NCBI GenBank assembly: GCA_964036155.1
Contig: OZ038422.1
Coordinates: forward strand, 76,717,201 to 76,781,200
Direction of reading: 5' to 3'
Length of the DNA: 64,000 nt
Origin: Diploscapter coronatus
Taxonomy: Eukaryota; Nematoda; Chromadorea; Rhabditida; Rhabditidae
Part shown: positions 40,301 through 54,700 of the stretch, piece by piece
How positions within the stretch are numbered: the first letter of the stretch is position 1
How the letters are laid out: each line of letters opens with the position of its first letter
Position numbers and translations under genes: made by a program
The notes under the pieces: model-generated
Told to the model about the DNA's origin: nothing
Databases searched by the model: none
What the model saw: only the letters and a program-made list of their open reading frames with translations

Positions 40301-41747
40301 ATTTAATTAATTTTCGAAATTACGATTAAATATTACAGTGATTAAATACGACTTTGAGTCATGATAATTAACTTCGACGCCAGCCCAGAATAGAGGAAAG
40401 ACAGAATATTTGAAGGACTGCAGAATGGAATCTTCCAGAAGATGAGGTGGTAGGCGAATAGAAGAGCCACGCTTATTATTAGGAGAACGAAGCAGTTCCT
40501 GCAACCAGCCGCCGAGATCCTTAAACATAAATAATTACTAAATTTGAAGATAAAAGTCTAACATCAGCAAACTGTAGCCAAGTGCTCAATCCAATAGAGG
40601 ATAGTTTCTCCATATCTGTGCATTGCTTAAATAGCTCGACTGCTGCCATTTCTCCTTTATTTAGTTGAATTCGAGACTCGTTTTTTATTACTGAAATAAT
40701 GAAAAATTGTCAAGATCAATCCATAAGTACTCATCGTGAACAATTGAATGGTTTAAAAATTGACGGTTTACAAGTGAATGGTGTGTGTGAACCTTCAAAG
40801 AAATATAAATGAATTACCTTTCAGAATAGCATCAACCAGCGTGTTATGCGCCCCTATGCTGGTTTCATAGAGCGCATTCCACATATCGTAGTTGAGATTG
40901 ACCGATGATTTGATCCAGTTCCCGCAAGCGAAATGGTAGAAATCCTCGCAAGGAGCTATCGACTCGTCCATTTTGGAGAGAATTTGAGAAGCTGTCAAAA
41001 CACAGGCACGAGATGTGCATGCTGAATTTAAGTCAAGGTAAAACATTGGAAATTCCTAAAATTATGAGCCTTTTCATATATAGTAATGAAATATTATTTC
41101 AAAAATAGGATAAAGAAATATTCATTTCATAATAAATGAATCGGAATTTTTCCAATCAAAATCGTGATCAAGAACGAATTTTGCCGGCAAACTTGATAAA
41201 TCTTACGAGAAGTCAAATACGCCACAATGGCGACAGCGAATAGCAGAGTAAGTAGAAAGAATAAACAAGCAGCAATAATTAAACGAGTTTTCCTCGAATT
41301 CGTTCTTCCGCTCGTCAGCTTCTGGGAACTGTCAGTCCTCTGCAGCAGAGCAGTCTTTGCCGTGCTGCTGCCGCTGCCGCTGCACGTCTTCTGTCGTCCA
41401 CTCGCATTGCCCGCCGTCATTCCATTTCCTGTTCCAGATTCTTTTCCAATCGCCCTCTCTTCGTCTTCATCGTCGATTGTCGAACTTGCTATGCCATTCT
41501 GACTCTGAAATGTTCATCTCGATATTTTCGATTGTACTAATCAATTTTTATGTATCTTAAAGTCTAGGTTTTAGTACAGGAATGTTTATTACCATTTTCT
41601 TACCCTCGGATCAAAACTCGACGTACTCGCTTTATGTTCACTCTCGAGTAAGTGAGTTAGTGAATTTTGCGACGATTTGAATATATTCGAAGATGGTGGA
41701 TCAGAGCGATAAGCCACGAGAAAACTACTGTAGTTCACTAGGGGCAT
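37331..41747 (-). CDS. Neprilysin-family (M13) membrane metallopeptidase, 854 aa
   Basis: Eighteen exons: 41604-41747, 41207-41504, 40818-41021, 40563-40690, 40337-40519, 40195-40293, 40006-40149, 39846-39917, 39641-39796, 39483-39578, 39299-39430, 39147-39257, 38924-39093, 38758-38880, 38620-38687, 37740-37855, 37473-37693, 37331-37430. All phases agree. A type II membrane protein: a cytosolic N-terminus of about 120 residues (Ser/Thr-rich), a membrane helix near 125-145 (LIIAACLFFLLTLLFAVAIV), then the ectodomain. M13 signatures are CEDFYHFACGNWIK, the zinc site HELTHAYD (HExxH), ENIADLEGL (ExxAD, third zinc ligand), VHSPEDIRVLGALQNS, and the C-terminal CSLW in place of the usual CRVW. The catalytic residues are intact. 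M13 enzymes trim extracellular peptides such as neuropeptides. Length exceeds human neprilysin (about 750) mainly at the N-terminus. The 764-nt intron before 37855 is the longest. Confidence 0.95.
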
Positions 41748-44700
41748 CAGGAATACAGGTGTCAGTTATAGGTTTACACAAAAAATGGGATGTTTTGCAG
41801 ACCGGCCTGGGACTCTTGACTCTTTGATGATTAGCGTCGATTTAGAGGTGCGGGGGAGCGGCGAAAAACAGAATAAACAGGAAATTAGAGAAATTCAATT
41901 CAACAACAAAAAATCCAAATATGTGCTCTTCCCAATGCAACGAAATTATTCGAATTGAGTGAATGCGCAGTGCAATGTCGACCTCTGCTTGCAAATCGCG
42001 AAATTAAAATTGTGAGCTGCAGCGTGGGATATGAAAGATTGAATGGAGATGTGCAGACTAATGAAGCAGAGGATTGGAAATATCGACCTCGGATTCGGAA
42101 AGGGAATAGAATGGAGTCGGAGAGCCATGATTTCTGACATAACCCATGAAATTGTACGTGGAGGCCAATTTGTGATGAATGCAAGAGGGAAACGACACTG
42201 CACAGGAAGAGGAAACATAGAAGCAGTGCAGGTTTGCAACGGAGAAACGTCAGCCTGTTGCAGCAATTTATTTCTGCCTACATACGAGACAAATATGACA
42301 TGATCCGCGAATCTGAGAATAAAGCTACATTCATCAATATGATTAAAGTAGAAGGTTATGGATTAAAAATCGGAGATGCTAGAAAAGTTAACATCGCTCA
42401 GATACTATGCATGGAGTCGTGCCAGCTTCTGCCGACCGGTAAATTAACCCAGTTTTACAGATTAATATTTGTTGGCCTACCATAATATCATCATTTTCAT
42501 CGAATAGTTGCCGATTCTCAATTAAAAGACTTGTAGACTATCATCCAGATGCGATTTTAAGGCTTCTTCGAAAATTACATGGAAAATTTAATCAACCTGA
42601 AAATTGATCTCGGATTATCACAGCACATAGTCGAGTCGTCAAAAAATGTCACAAATTGGGGTCAAAACATTTTTTGAGTTAAATGTGAGGAGATATTCGA
42701 TTAGGTCTCCGGGGAGCAATAGATAATAAATGAAAAGGGGAAGGATCGGAGGAAAGGGATAAGTCCAGCGAACAAACAATGGATTTGGATGTGGATTGAA
42801 CAGATTTTTAAGCAATGAATCAGGGATTTTGAAATTATATATCAACCAATTAGTCGAGTCGAATGATTCAAATTATACCCGATTAATTTCAAAATATGAT
42901 CTGATTTAAAATAGTTTAAAAATAGAAGTAGTTAGACTAAAAATAGTAGAACAGACGTAAAAGTGCCAGTAAAATGAAACGAATGGTGCCAAATTTCACC
43001 GAATTCACACAAACATTATGAAAAATGGAATAAATTGATGAAGAGTAGAGGAAAGGGTGAACGGCCGTGGGTGGGATAAAGTTACATTATTTCACATTCA
43101 TTTCGAATTTTGTTACTTTTTCTCCGACCGACTTTTAATCTCGAGTCCACTATAACATTTGACTCTCATTCGTCATTATAAAGTTCGTAAATTTTAAATT
43201 AACCTCGATAAAAATATATGCAATATATTTAGAAATTTAAGCCAAAATGAATGCCATTAAAATGATAAGGTCACGTCATTTAAATCCCTAATCCCACACC
43301 TTTCATTCACTCTTAAAGTTACTCTGTGCCCCACACCTGAGATTAATCGCAAAGCAGACAAACAGCTTCACACACACACACACACAATCGGAATCACGCA
43401 AATCGGGGCATTTAAAAAAATGCAGAATAGCTGACAACTTCTCGGTGATTTCATTCCGACTTCACACACTTCTCCCCATGATTACTCTATTAGACTTGAG
43501 TTTCAACCTACCAAAGATCAAGATATAATAAGTGCAAAATAATTTCATTTTTATGATACAAAAATCTCCGAGTTGAATGAAATACCAACTGCAAAAATGT
43601 TGAAAGATTCCAATTTTAAGAAGCTATTTTGTAGCGAAATCTGTTGAAAAATTCGTGCACTGGAAGTGCGAATGGATACGATAAATTGTAGCTAATTTCT
43701 AGTAAAAATCATTCATCGCTCATTGGAGGACGAAAAGTATGAGATGAAAAATGAAATGTGACTTGTGGGCAGAGAATGAAGCAAGTGTTTGGACAATGTG
43801 ACAAGTTGTTTACTATGATTCCTTTGTATCATCTTCTTGCAGTTTTGTCTAACCAATTCACAATGAAGAGCAATATTTACAAATTACAAGTGTATCCACG
43901 CATGACATCGGCTCTTTTCATATAATTGCACAAGCAAAATCTATGATATTTCAAAATTTGTTCATTCGTTGATATCACCGAGTTTAGTAGGGTAATGAAA
44001 TTTATTTAATAGAAAAATTAAGTTAGCTCATGCAAGGAACATAACATTTCGAAAATGCAAACGACTGAAATGATTTCATTAGATGATGCAAAATATCAAT
44101 TGTTAGGAAACGTGAACATGAATAATAACACTAAATGAATAAACGGATGGTGCGAGATGGATGCTAATCGGCTTAATAGTGAAAACACTACAATTGAGAA
44201 GGTATAGTTTATGATATGTAATCATTTTCATCTATCAGACACGACAGACTAGCAGATTAAAGGAACATTTGCCCTTGATTGACAAGGGCAATTCCAGATT
44301 AGGCTTGTGTCAGGCTTTATATAGGCCAATAGAGCACAGGCCCAAGTGACACGGAGGTAAAAATAAACTTAACTTTAAGATTCGCTATTCTTTGTGATAG
44401 TATTCCTCTAAAAGTAGGTGAATTTTACAACATGCCAAAAATAAAGGATTACAAAGGGGAGATGAGTGAAATTAGAAAGGGAAGACTTGTGGCAGAACCG
44501 AAAATGGAACAATGCAAGAATCATAATTTTATCCCTGTAATTCCATCAGGTCACAACACCTTATAACTAATTTTAGAAGAAAGGGAAACCTTCTTAATAA
44601 AAGATAAGGGATAATGAACTTGCAAAGGATTTGATAAAGGGAGGATTAGTCCATCAAGTTTCGAAAATATGAGAATTTTACAGAAATTGGATATTCGCAT

Positions 44701-45644
44701 CTTTGGACAAATACTTATTTGCAGGTGAAATCGCAAGAATGGAAATCATTAGGGAAATTGGTTGGCTTTTTGGAAATAATTTTCTGGGGGTGAACAAAGG
44801 GTCAAATTTTGAAAGATTCGGCAATCTCATCTTTTCTATAATCATAAAGATAAAATCAGAGACAAAATGATCAAAATAAAAACAGACAAATTGAAGTTTG
44901 TGTATGTTTCTATGTGCGTAGTGTACACAAATGAATACCAAATTAGCCTACTCATACACCCTCTTAGAAAGTGTTCCTCCTTCTTCTTCTTCTCTCCCAG
45001 CGACTGCAGAATAGAAACCCACGCAAAAGTGGCATGAAATGATGCCCGCAACATAGAGGGATGTGTTTATAATATTATAGGCACATCGTATAAGGATGAA
45101 GAAGAGGAAGAGCTCAAGGAGGAAAAGGGGATTGAGGACGGAAAAGGAGCGGCGAAAATTAGAGCAAAAGGTCGACGACACTTCGGCTTGACAGAGGAAT
45201 CAGAGGACATCGGATGAAATAAGGAAGGCAGGGAGGATGACGTGCGCGAACAAAATGAATGCCTGAACACAGATATGTGACATCGTGACACTGAAAAAGA
45301 GTTATTTATTGCACAACAACTCAATGATCGTGTGGACTGAAAACATAGTCACAAGCGAACCAACTTTATTATCATTCTAATTGTTGAAACGAATATCATT
45401 TTCAGAAATTTTGAGTAGAGAAGAATGACTATTATCTTATCCGTTACTTGCTTTGAATAAACGAGCCTTGGAATTTGGAGTTGTTATCTTTCAATTGAGG
45501 ATTATCTAAGTTGAGTTTCAGGGAAAATGTTTGAGGAAAAACTTTTATTATATGGTCATGATGAGGCTCAGATATGACAAAGTTAATTAACTTCGGTCAT
45601 ATAAAACTCAATAAATATTGAATTAAGTATCTAACTGAGTGATG
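41748..45644. other. Intergenic, no gene supported
   Basis: Upstream region of the neprilysin gene and beyond. It contains a CA dinucleotide run at 43369-43386. The open frames at 41900-42485 on both strands are not joined by convincing splice sites. One plus-strand frame (42043-42303) is cysteine-containing, but without a signal peptide or a continuation I leave it out. Confidence 0.4.
43369..43386. repeat. CA dinucleotide microsatellite
   Basis: Nine tandem CA units within AT-rich intergenic DNA. Confidence 0.9.
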
Positions 45645-46330
45645 CTATCTGGCAGTATTGAGTCTGTACAATCGACCATCGAAAACCATCGGCACTGGTT
45701 GAGCGGCACGGAGATCGGCATTCCTGCAGATTAAATCATTGCTCAATCAATATTGGTGACCAGAGTCGCAAATTTGAGGCCCAATCGGGTTCTATTCGGG
45801 TCTAAATTTGCAACCCTGTTGATGACATCACGATTCAAATGGGTAATACTAAACTTCAATGTCAACTACATATACTAGTGCTCTTTGCCAAACTGTGACC
45901 ATTTCCTCATTTTTTCAATTATGGCTGAACTACAAACATTGTATTTGTTTGCAAAAGTGTAATGTCAATAATTCTCACTTAGTATGGACGAAGATGTTAG
46001 TTGTTAGTCATCTTTCAAATATCTTTCTCAATAACAATAATGAGTCAAAATAGACTACTATTGATCCTATTTTAAATTATTGTGAATGAATTTTGAGCCA
46101 GCCGATTTTTTCGAATTTAAGTTTTAAGTGTTTACCTAAAGAAATTCTGCTTATCGAAGTAATCTCTGGTCCCCCTGAAACATTTTTTTATTTAAGAATT
46201 CATTAAAGTAAAAAATGCACCGCATTGGATCTAACACTCGAAGTTGTCGCTGAGGAAAATAAGCTGTGGATGAAATTGTCAGTTGCAGAAGAATCAGGAG
46301 AAGACACATCCAAAGCTGTAATAACTGCAT
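45645..46330 (-). CDS. Small secreted peptide precursor, predicted, 75 aa
   Basis: Three short exons on the minus strand: 46221-46330, 46136-46174, 45645-45723. They join in phase through standard GT-AG introns and end in TAG. The start is ATG at 46330; a GTG three codons upstream is not needed. Residues 1-24 form a strong signal peptide (LLQLWMCLLLILLQLTISSTA). The mature part is about 51 residues, Arg-rich and without cysteines (FPQRQLRVLDPMRGTRDYFD and a C-terminal VFDGRLYRLNTAR). This fits a neuropeptide-like or other small secreted product. Clean dibasic cleavage sites are missing, and PMRGTR is the only spot resembling an amidation context. The family is not recognised. Because the exons are short, chance assembly is possible. 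Confidence 0.55.
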
Positions 46331-49300
46331 GGATGTCACTGCCAGATGCCCAGTCTAAAAAATCACAATTCATAAATACTGAAACAAATTCATATCGAAA
46401 AATTAAAAAAAAAAAAAAATTTAATTAATCAATAATTTCCAAATTACTACGAATTTTTTGTACGACTTCATGAAAATAACTTTTTAAGGAAAGTAATTGC
46501 TCCGAAAGATCCAGAATCAATCAACAAGAATTAAATGGCTGGACGAAAACACGGTAGATAATTATGAAGTTTGTTACTAGAGCTTATGGAACAGCGTACG
46601 CTTATTTTTCTAGAAAAGAATATGATAAGTGGTGGAAAATAAGGAAATCCTTCAAGCCTCTCCGGATTTGGATTATCACGAGATTGAATCAGTCGTTTTG
46701 CGTCGCTCTGGAAATTAAAATCAATATATTTAAAATAAAGGAAATGGCAAGATTAAAAATAATCGTTCAAAACTGACTTGGTCTAGGTAATTCTTATTAA
46801 TGATGTGATTTTTTACATTTTTAACTTATCCCATGGAAGTTCTTTAATACATGCAGGATATTAAGGGAAAAGGTGCGATTCGCGTAAGTGGAGGGATTTT
46901 TCTTCGACCTAGCCTTGATATTATGCACAAATGCAAATTCTTGGCTGTTTGCAGAGCTTCTTTGTCTTTTTCAAGCCTCTATTTCAGCTCCTCGCCCCTG
47001 AGTACATACTGCTCCTTTCTTCATCTAAACGGAATTAAATCGACGTGCTAACAAACTCTTCGCAGCAAAATGTTATGTTTGTTTCTCTACGTCTCTGCCT
47101 CGATTCCGGTATTTCTACAGACAAAACAAAAGTGGGGGGATTGCATCATTCGACGACTCTCGACGTTTGACCCATTTGCCTTTTTGAGGAGTGCATTTCG
47201 TAAAGAGAAACTCATCTAATTGCCACCAATTATCTATCGATTTATGTTTAGTTGGACTTCTAATTCCATATTTATCTTGGAGGAGGTAGAAAAATAGTTT
47301 GCTCATATGGAATATGCTTTATTGCTAAATTTGAATAAAATCACTCTTTGAATTTAGTAAAGGAGCATTTTCTAAACGCAGTTTGAAGATTTTTGATATC
47401 ATCCCCAAATTTGCTTGTCTAAAGAAATTTATAAAGCTGCTCAATTGGTAATGGTTATTTCAGCACCATTTAACAATGAAACGGATTTTTCTAAACTTTA
47501 GTTTAGAGGTCAGATATCATATCCATATGTTTAAATTTATTCAACACATTTGCCTTCCCCATTTTGGTCCCCCGTATCTTTGACACCCATTCATTCTGCA
47601 ATTTCTCAATTCGATAACAGCTTCGTGTTCGTGACAGGTCTGCGGGGGCAGCAGACGAGATACAAAATGTGGTCTAGATTATATTTCATACATTTCAAAT
47701 TTACTTTTCAGAATATAATTAGTTGAGTTTCCGATTTCAACTCATAAGACATTGAGTTATCTTGGCTAAATTAAGATTTCTGATCAAAACACGAATACAA
47801 ATTTCATTAGTTTAACTTTTTAAAGTATGTTGTTACCCTCAAAAAAGGTCTTGTAATTTGATATTCAAATTTTAGCTTTCCAATAAAATAAACTCTAACT
47901 TGGAAAAATTCAATTACTCCTGCACAAACATACCTTTCTTTTCTCACCACTACAGAAATCATTAATTTTTCTCCTCTTGCCGCTAAAAATACTGAGTTTA
48001 ACCTCGACCTAACACAATGCAATTATTCACGACGCATTTGTCCACTTATTACATTCGTGCCTGTGCTGCGTATACATCAGACCGCGCATCCTGCAATGCA
48101 ACTTGCCAATCACTTCAATCATAGTCGAACCATCACAATCATCCCCTTTTCTCGTCCAAACAAGTTCCTTCGCTTTCCCTTCCCTCCTTTTCATCACTTT
48201 CTAGAAGGTGCACCAAAATTTTTGTAGCACTTACATCTCGTGTTTCTCATCCAAAATTTGCATTGAAAATCTCAAATCTTACAATCTCTTGGGGCATAAT
48301 GCTTCTTACACATATTATTATCGATTGTATACAGAAAAATAGTTTGAAACTCCTAAAATAGAAATATTATCGTGGATCTTTAAAAATCAATCAATGCAAC
48401 CAAACTTTTGACGCACCCCCAATCTATTCCTCCTTCTTTCCTTCCTCTCCTTGCCTATTTCTATCAGAATCAATCTGCTGCTTGTCAGTCGCCATTTCAA
48501 CAATTCAACAATCCCATTTATGACCCTTCGTCCATTTCATCCAGAGAGTGACACCTCAGAATAACCCTTCTTCAACCAGTTTAGGGAATTTTAGGAGATT
48601 GCATAGTAAAAACATTTTCAATTTGTCTTTCTCATATGAATACGCGAAAATCTCTGCATACATATCCCTAACGTAACAAATATTATTATTCTTTTTAAAA
48701 TCTATTTTTCTATGCATATCGGAATACTTTTCGCCTATGATTTCAATGATCGGTCCTTCATTTCATCCGCCAAACTGACACCTCGAAATAACCCCTTAAC
48801 CAGTTTAGGGAATAGCATAAAAGTTATTCACCTATTTTCTTTTCATTTATCAACGTTTGAAATTCTGATTTCTACGTATGTCTCGAATTTTTTCTGAGTT
48901 CTATAATCTTCGTTATATCAAATTGCCATTTAAATTTCAGCTTTAGCTGCTTTATTTTGTTGCCATTTATCAGTGCTACTCCGATTATATATATCATAAT
49001 AGTTTCACCTGCTGATATTTTAATGTCAACAAATGTTAGCTTTATTATTCATAAATCCTTTTAAGTCCCCGCATTTTCGCACCTGCAACAGGCATTATTT
49101 GCGCTAAATCTCTGAGTTTTTCCCCCATTTCCTCTGAATTCCATCGGCAATTTCCTGTGGGGCTGTAGAGCTGTTTCCTCGGCAACTCGCGACTTCGACT
49201 TCTAACTTCGCCCCAACATTCGTCCCGCTTCCCTTTCTCCCCAATATTCCCACAGCTCTACGCCCTTATCCGTTGTTATTCCCACTTTCAGCTTCATGTT

Positions 49301-51748
49301 CTGTGCATATTCTCTAATCCTGCTCAACATGTCTGCGCCCTCATAATTTCCCATTATATCTTCCAGGCCTAGCAAGTCTGCACTCTCTCAATTTTTCGTA
49401 ATATTTCTCAAAATCGAGCTCTCGCTCCGCCCCTTTTTCGATTACCTCCTCTCCTTCTGGGGGAGCTATGGAGGCTGCCTCGCATCGACGTAAAGTCCTC
49501 CCTCAGAAGAGGGCTGTTTCATTCCGGTCTTTTTCTCTGCGTCTCTTGCTTCTTTACGTCCTCTAACCATACAATGGGAGCCCATTTCATTCCCCCTTTT
49601 CCTTCTTTGTCACTTACTTTGCATAGACCCCAGACTTACGCCATTTTGATGCTTTTTTAGTGTAAATCTCTCCACTTCTCCTTTATTTGGAGGATTTTCG
49701 GGAACCAACATAATTTCACTTCAATTTGCTCATATCTATCGATTTGGCTGTAATTCGTAAGCAATTGTCATTTATTGTTGTGGTTTTATGATTAATGTCA
49801 TGTGCGTTGGGGAAATAATAGTCCCGTCTGCTAGTAATTCTTCATCTTCATTCCTGCGCATTCATTCCCCATGGAGCTGTTAATTCCTGCCTAATGGCAG
49901 GAGGAGAAGAGCAGCATGGCGCAATTGACACTGTCACTCTCTTAATTCCCAATATCACGACGTCATTCTACTCTCGTTGCACCTTGTAAATCTACTACAA
50001 ACTTTGATAGAAACATATAGACAATTATGCTATATGCGTTAAATTTAAGCTAAATGTGAGAAAGTTGAATGATAAATTGGTTGCGTCAAAGCCTCCCGAT
50101 CCCATGCCCTATATGGCGTCAGACAACCTTATTAAATCCACCTAAACTTCTCTTAAAAATCCTCTCGTCTCGCGTTTAGATTCCGAGGCAGTGCAAAAAG
50201 CCTAGCAACGAACGCAGGGAGGCAAGTCGGTAAGGTAAGAAAAACGAAAACACGAGCGGCACAATCCCGACAAATTCCATAATCCAGCACGAGAAATGAA
50301 ATCCCTCAAGCGATTAAATTCTTGCCTTTGGTCGATCGAAATAATAATTTCCAAGACGCTGGATTCTCTCAGAAACCTCGGAATTTTCTTTAATCTTGTA
50401 ATAGTTGTGTGTTGATATGATGACATTTTACTACTTTTTTGTTCATTGTTATGGTTTGAAGCTTGAGAACAGATTTTTCGAGGTTTATGTTAATATTTTG
50501 AGCTTCTACCTTCTACCTTGTCAATCCCTGCCTCCCTCTGTTATGCATGCTGAGCATTGTCCCAGTGCTGCTGCTGTTCTGATTCGATTTTCGGCCGCAT
50601 TCTGTCTCGTTTCCTAATTTGTCGCTCTGCCTCGCTTCTCGCAATCAAATGCCAGTCTCCAGTCAGTCAGGAAAGAGCCTTTTTGCGTATGCAACTCCCG
50701 CTGAATTCGCCACCTTCCTTCGCCTGGATTCGAGCGTTCCCTCGAACGCTCCAAAATCTTCATCCACGAATGTTCCAAGTTCACTTCCAACTTCGTTCGA
50801 ATCTAAAATCAAAGCTGCAATTTCTAACCCTTTCGAAAATCCACAGCTCTACTCCTTCAACCGCAGATCCCCATTCCATCTCCATCCCATAAATCCCCTC
50901 ATCCTAATCCCGAATCCGGATCCTCGATGTTCCCTCATTTCCATGTATACACATATCCCATTCTCTCGAATCTTCCCCATCTTTGTCTAAATAATTCGAG
51001 ATAATTATGTGTACGCACGTCTGTACAATTATGCTCATGTGATATTTGCACAGAAAACTTCTTCCATTTCGTTTCACTTTTAATTGGCCTTTCGACTGGG
51101 TATTCCGAAAAATGTTGTAAAAGCGTGGGATTATTATCCTCGTATTCGTGCCGCACTTGAATGGAATCAACCCTTCTCAGGCCTATTCTCATTCGTTCAA
51201 ATCCTCCCATCTTTCCACCTATTTCTTATCTCTAATCCGTGCACATAATACAGTAGTCCATTTATCAGGCAAAGATTATTCATTTTCATACACACCTTCC
51301 TACTCGCAGCGCTACTTTTTCCGATCAAAGTTTCCACCCTAAGATGTAAATGAGCGCGCACTTTCTTCTCCTTCTATGGGATTATCTATCTCGAGGTTCG
51401 ATCTTCTGGGTGTCTGTTTATTGGCTTCTCCAGAAGTGATATCTTGATATTTCCATAGATACCAAGAATGTAAATATCTTAAACTTTTTCGAATTTGAAA
51501 CTCAGCTCATATCTGATACATATTTCTCAGAATTAGTCCACTTGAAACATTTCGACAGATTTCAAGATTTTGTGGATTTCGGGATTTGCTTCTTCTTCTT
51601 CCTCTTCCCCCTTAGAATATTCCATTTTCGTTCGCGTTGTTGATTACGCTCTCGGCGTTAATCGAGTTTCTCTGTGTGAGGAAGCTGACTAATGTCGTAT
51701 GTCTCTTTCAGCGCTGCTAGCGGCTCTCGTTCCTTCCGACTGACGGAG
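46331..51748. other. Long intergenic or regulatory region, no gene supported
   Basis: About 5.4 kb upstream of calsyntenin. It is AT-rich at first, then increasingly pyrimidine-rich (48400-50000). The stretch 50557-50990 has overlapping open frames rich in Ser and Pro in more than one frame, which is typical of CT-rich noncoding DNA. A TCTCTTTCAG acceptor at 51702-51711 ends the region, 37 bases before the calsyntenin start. An upstream noncoding exon or promoter elements could lie here, but none can be identified by eye. Confidence 0.4.
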
Positions 51749-54700
51749 ATGAGGAACGGGCCGAGGCTGCTTGGAGTGCTGCTGCTTGCCGCAGCGAGCT
51801 GCCACTTCGGCCACGCATCCTCAAACAAACACTACAAACATCGAGGTACAGTAGATATTATTGACGACGATAAAATTAAAATCGAAACATTCTATTAATA
51901 ACATTATGTAACTTCGTCTTATACAGAATGCTGAGTTTAAACCTACGGTAATTGCTGAGCACCAATAATTATGAATAACACATTCATAATGAATTCCGGA
52001 AATAATTCCAAACAACTTTGCATTTGCACATTCGTACATCTATTGAAAGAACCTCTCATATCTGTCAGCTCCACTTTTCATCGATATCTCAACTTTTTCC
52101 GCTGAATGTACGATGAACCTTCAGACCTCTATATATGCTAGCACGAAAACAAAATGAGATACAAATTTTCTGAGATGCACAAAATGAGATATCAAAAATC
52201 AAACGATACAATGGAATTCGCGATTTTTTCGAACTATAAAATTTCAGTGCCCATAATCGATTTGCGTGGTGCAGAGCAATTTGTAGCTACAATCCAGGAG
52301 GAGGAAAACGTCGTCAGCACCGTTCCTGATTTGGCCATCATTCCAGAGACGGGTAATTAGTCATCACACTATGATCAAAGACTTGCAAATCTAAAGCTCG
52401 ATTAAATAATAGGCTTCATTGCTAAGTGTTAACGAAGCCTTTCTCTTTATGTCTATCCTCCAAAATACGACATAACTTGCGTATATACATGCAAGGTTCG
52501 GAGTGGATGTTTCTTGAAAAATAGTCCAAAAATTCGATTATTCAATTTCGTGTTCATTGAGCATTCCCAAACAAATCTTATGTGCAATTTTGAAATTTTC
52601 GTTGGTGGGGCTTTTAACCTCTTCTTTTTTCATTCGTTTTCATTTGAATGGCTTCGAATTTGTCCATTGGCACGCACAATTGTCATTCGCGAAGAAAGAA
52701 GAAGAAAAATACTTGTGAAGCAATGCTCCAGTTGTGCTAGGCACAATGTGCATAGAGTGTGAAGCTGAAATGGCACAAAAAGAGGCGACAAAGAGGGGGG
52801 AGCTCTTTCTGGGAGTGAAACTGCACTGCGCAACCACAACATATTGATTAGCATAAAGCCCTATCTCGAAAGCGGGAAAGAGGGGAGTAATGAAACACTT
52901 CAAAGGGCTTACGAAATCGGCTGCAAAATAGGGTCTCTGGTCAGATGTTCTTTTATGACCAGGCCTACAACAGCGTTCAACACCGGAATTGGCTAGGAGA
53001 GTCGAGAGGAAATGGAATTGAATGAGTTCGTACTAGACAGAAAATGGACCATTTTTGCATTTCGTAACACTTCAGGTCGGGAAATGAATCTTTCACACAT
53101 CTGAGCACATACAAGGGACTAGAAATAGAATGATGAGTAAAATGGAATGTAACGAATTCTTTTCAGGACCTGTCTGTAGCTACGCAATCAGTTCTGTAGA
53201 CGATTTCGTTCCGTTTGAAGTTCAAGTTGTCGATCGATACAGCGGAAGTGCGATCATAAGAGTCAAGGCAAGCATATAATGTTATTGTCGACAAAAATGA
53301 GTCAATCTACTTCATTCAGATTAAAAATAGTTACAAAGCCCATTTCAGGATGCAGCCACCTTGGACTGCAACAAGCCTGAGTACACTCTGACTCTGAATG
53401 CTGTACGATGCGATGATGAGGCCACGAGGAGTGAACCGTGAGTTTTCCAGCTTCAAACTATACAATTGTGTGGACTTTTTGACCTATGCACTTCAAACAT
53501 AGGCTCATCTGTGCTAATCTCGGCTTGCTCCCACATTACTCATAAGCTCCCATTGTGAAGTGGTCCTTACAAGGGTTCGCGCGCGTTCTTATTCCTCTAT
53601 TCTTCTTCTTGTTCTATTAGTTGGTTCGCTTGACTGCTGCATAGCAGGGATATGCATCGCATTAGTCGTTTAGGTGTGCCGAGTTATTGCAGTTCAAATG
53701 AGCGACGGGGAGAATCTTCGCTCGTACCCAATTAGAGGGCTACTGTAGTCCCTCCTCTCTATCACTTCGAGAGCTGCAATTAAACTTCCCCTGCCTGCTT
53801 CCTGCCTGCCTGTGGCACACACATAGACTTCCCTTTTTCTCGCCTCGGGGGCATGAATTAAACACGCGCATTTGCGGGTGTAAAAAGTGAGAGAGCAAAG
53901 CAACTAGGAGAGCTCGTAGAAGCGAATCGGAGGACTCCACCACGGCACTGGATCCGCGCGTCAAGAGAATGAATGGAAAAGGGTGCCGAGATGGAATTCA
54001 AAATCAGGCCCGAGACACTTTTCTCATTCGACTCGACACCCGACACAATACAAATCATATCCACTCATTTCCGGGAAGGGAGCGAAAAATACAGAATCAT
54101 AGAGTATAGTCAAATTTTTTTAGTAATTTTGATGTTGAGCACTGTTGTCTTGAATTTTGAGTATGTATTAATTCGACGAAGAAATTGGATGCGATTACCG
54201 TAATAACCTGAGAGAATGCAACACACGAGCTTTCTCATTAGACCCAAGAACACTTCAACTCTCCTCTTCTCACTCTACTAAATTAATTGATGCTGTGAAG
54301 GGAATAAATAAATCTCTAATGATTTTGAACTGCTTGCTCTTCGTTTTTCATCAATTAAAATTATTTATACATTCATTTTTCTGCTCGTCTGACATTTCAA
54401 CTTACTTCTCCCCATTCTCATTAATTATTGATGTGAGTAAAAAGTCCCGAGGGAAAGTAATGCGAATGATGAATTGCACGCCTTTTTCCTCGGGATTTCA
54501 TTAGATTCACCACTTCCCTTATATGGTGCTTTATATGATCCCGGGATCTTTTCATTTTGTTTGTATTCATTTCATTAGAGCGAGGAATGTATGTATATTT
54601 ATTTGGTGAAATTGAAAATAACTCATTTCTCACCGGGTTATTTGAGGTGGGGCCGAGCAGAAGAGGGCGTGTGGACAGAAGTGTTTATGAGGAGGACGGG

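Noticed and set aside
41946..42303. Frames on both strands (106 codons minus, 86 codons plus with several Cys)
   Set aside because: Neither has a signal peptide, a domain or splice-joined partners. The region lies upstream of neprilysin and could be regulatory.
45067..45324. Ser-rich minus-strand frame of 85 codons
   Set aside because: Caused by a purine-rich tract on the plus strand; low complexity and no junctions.
50557..50990. Overlapping open frames of 111 and 123 codons on the plus strand
   Set aside because: Ser/Pro-rich in more than one frame at once, lying in CT-rich DNA, with no splice sites or recognisable domain. Typical of composition-driven open frames.
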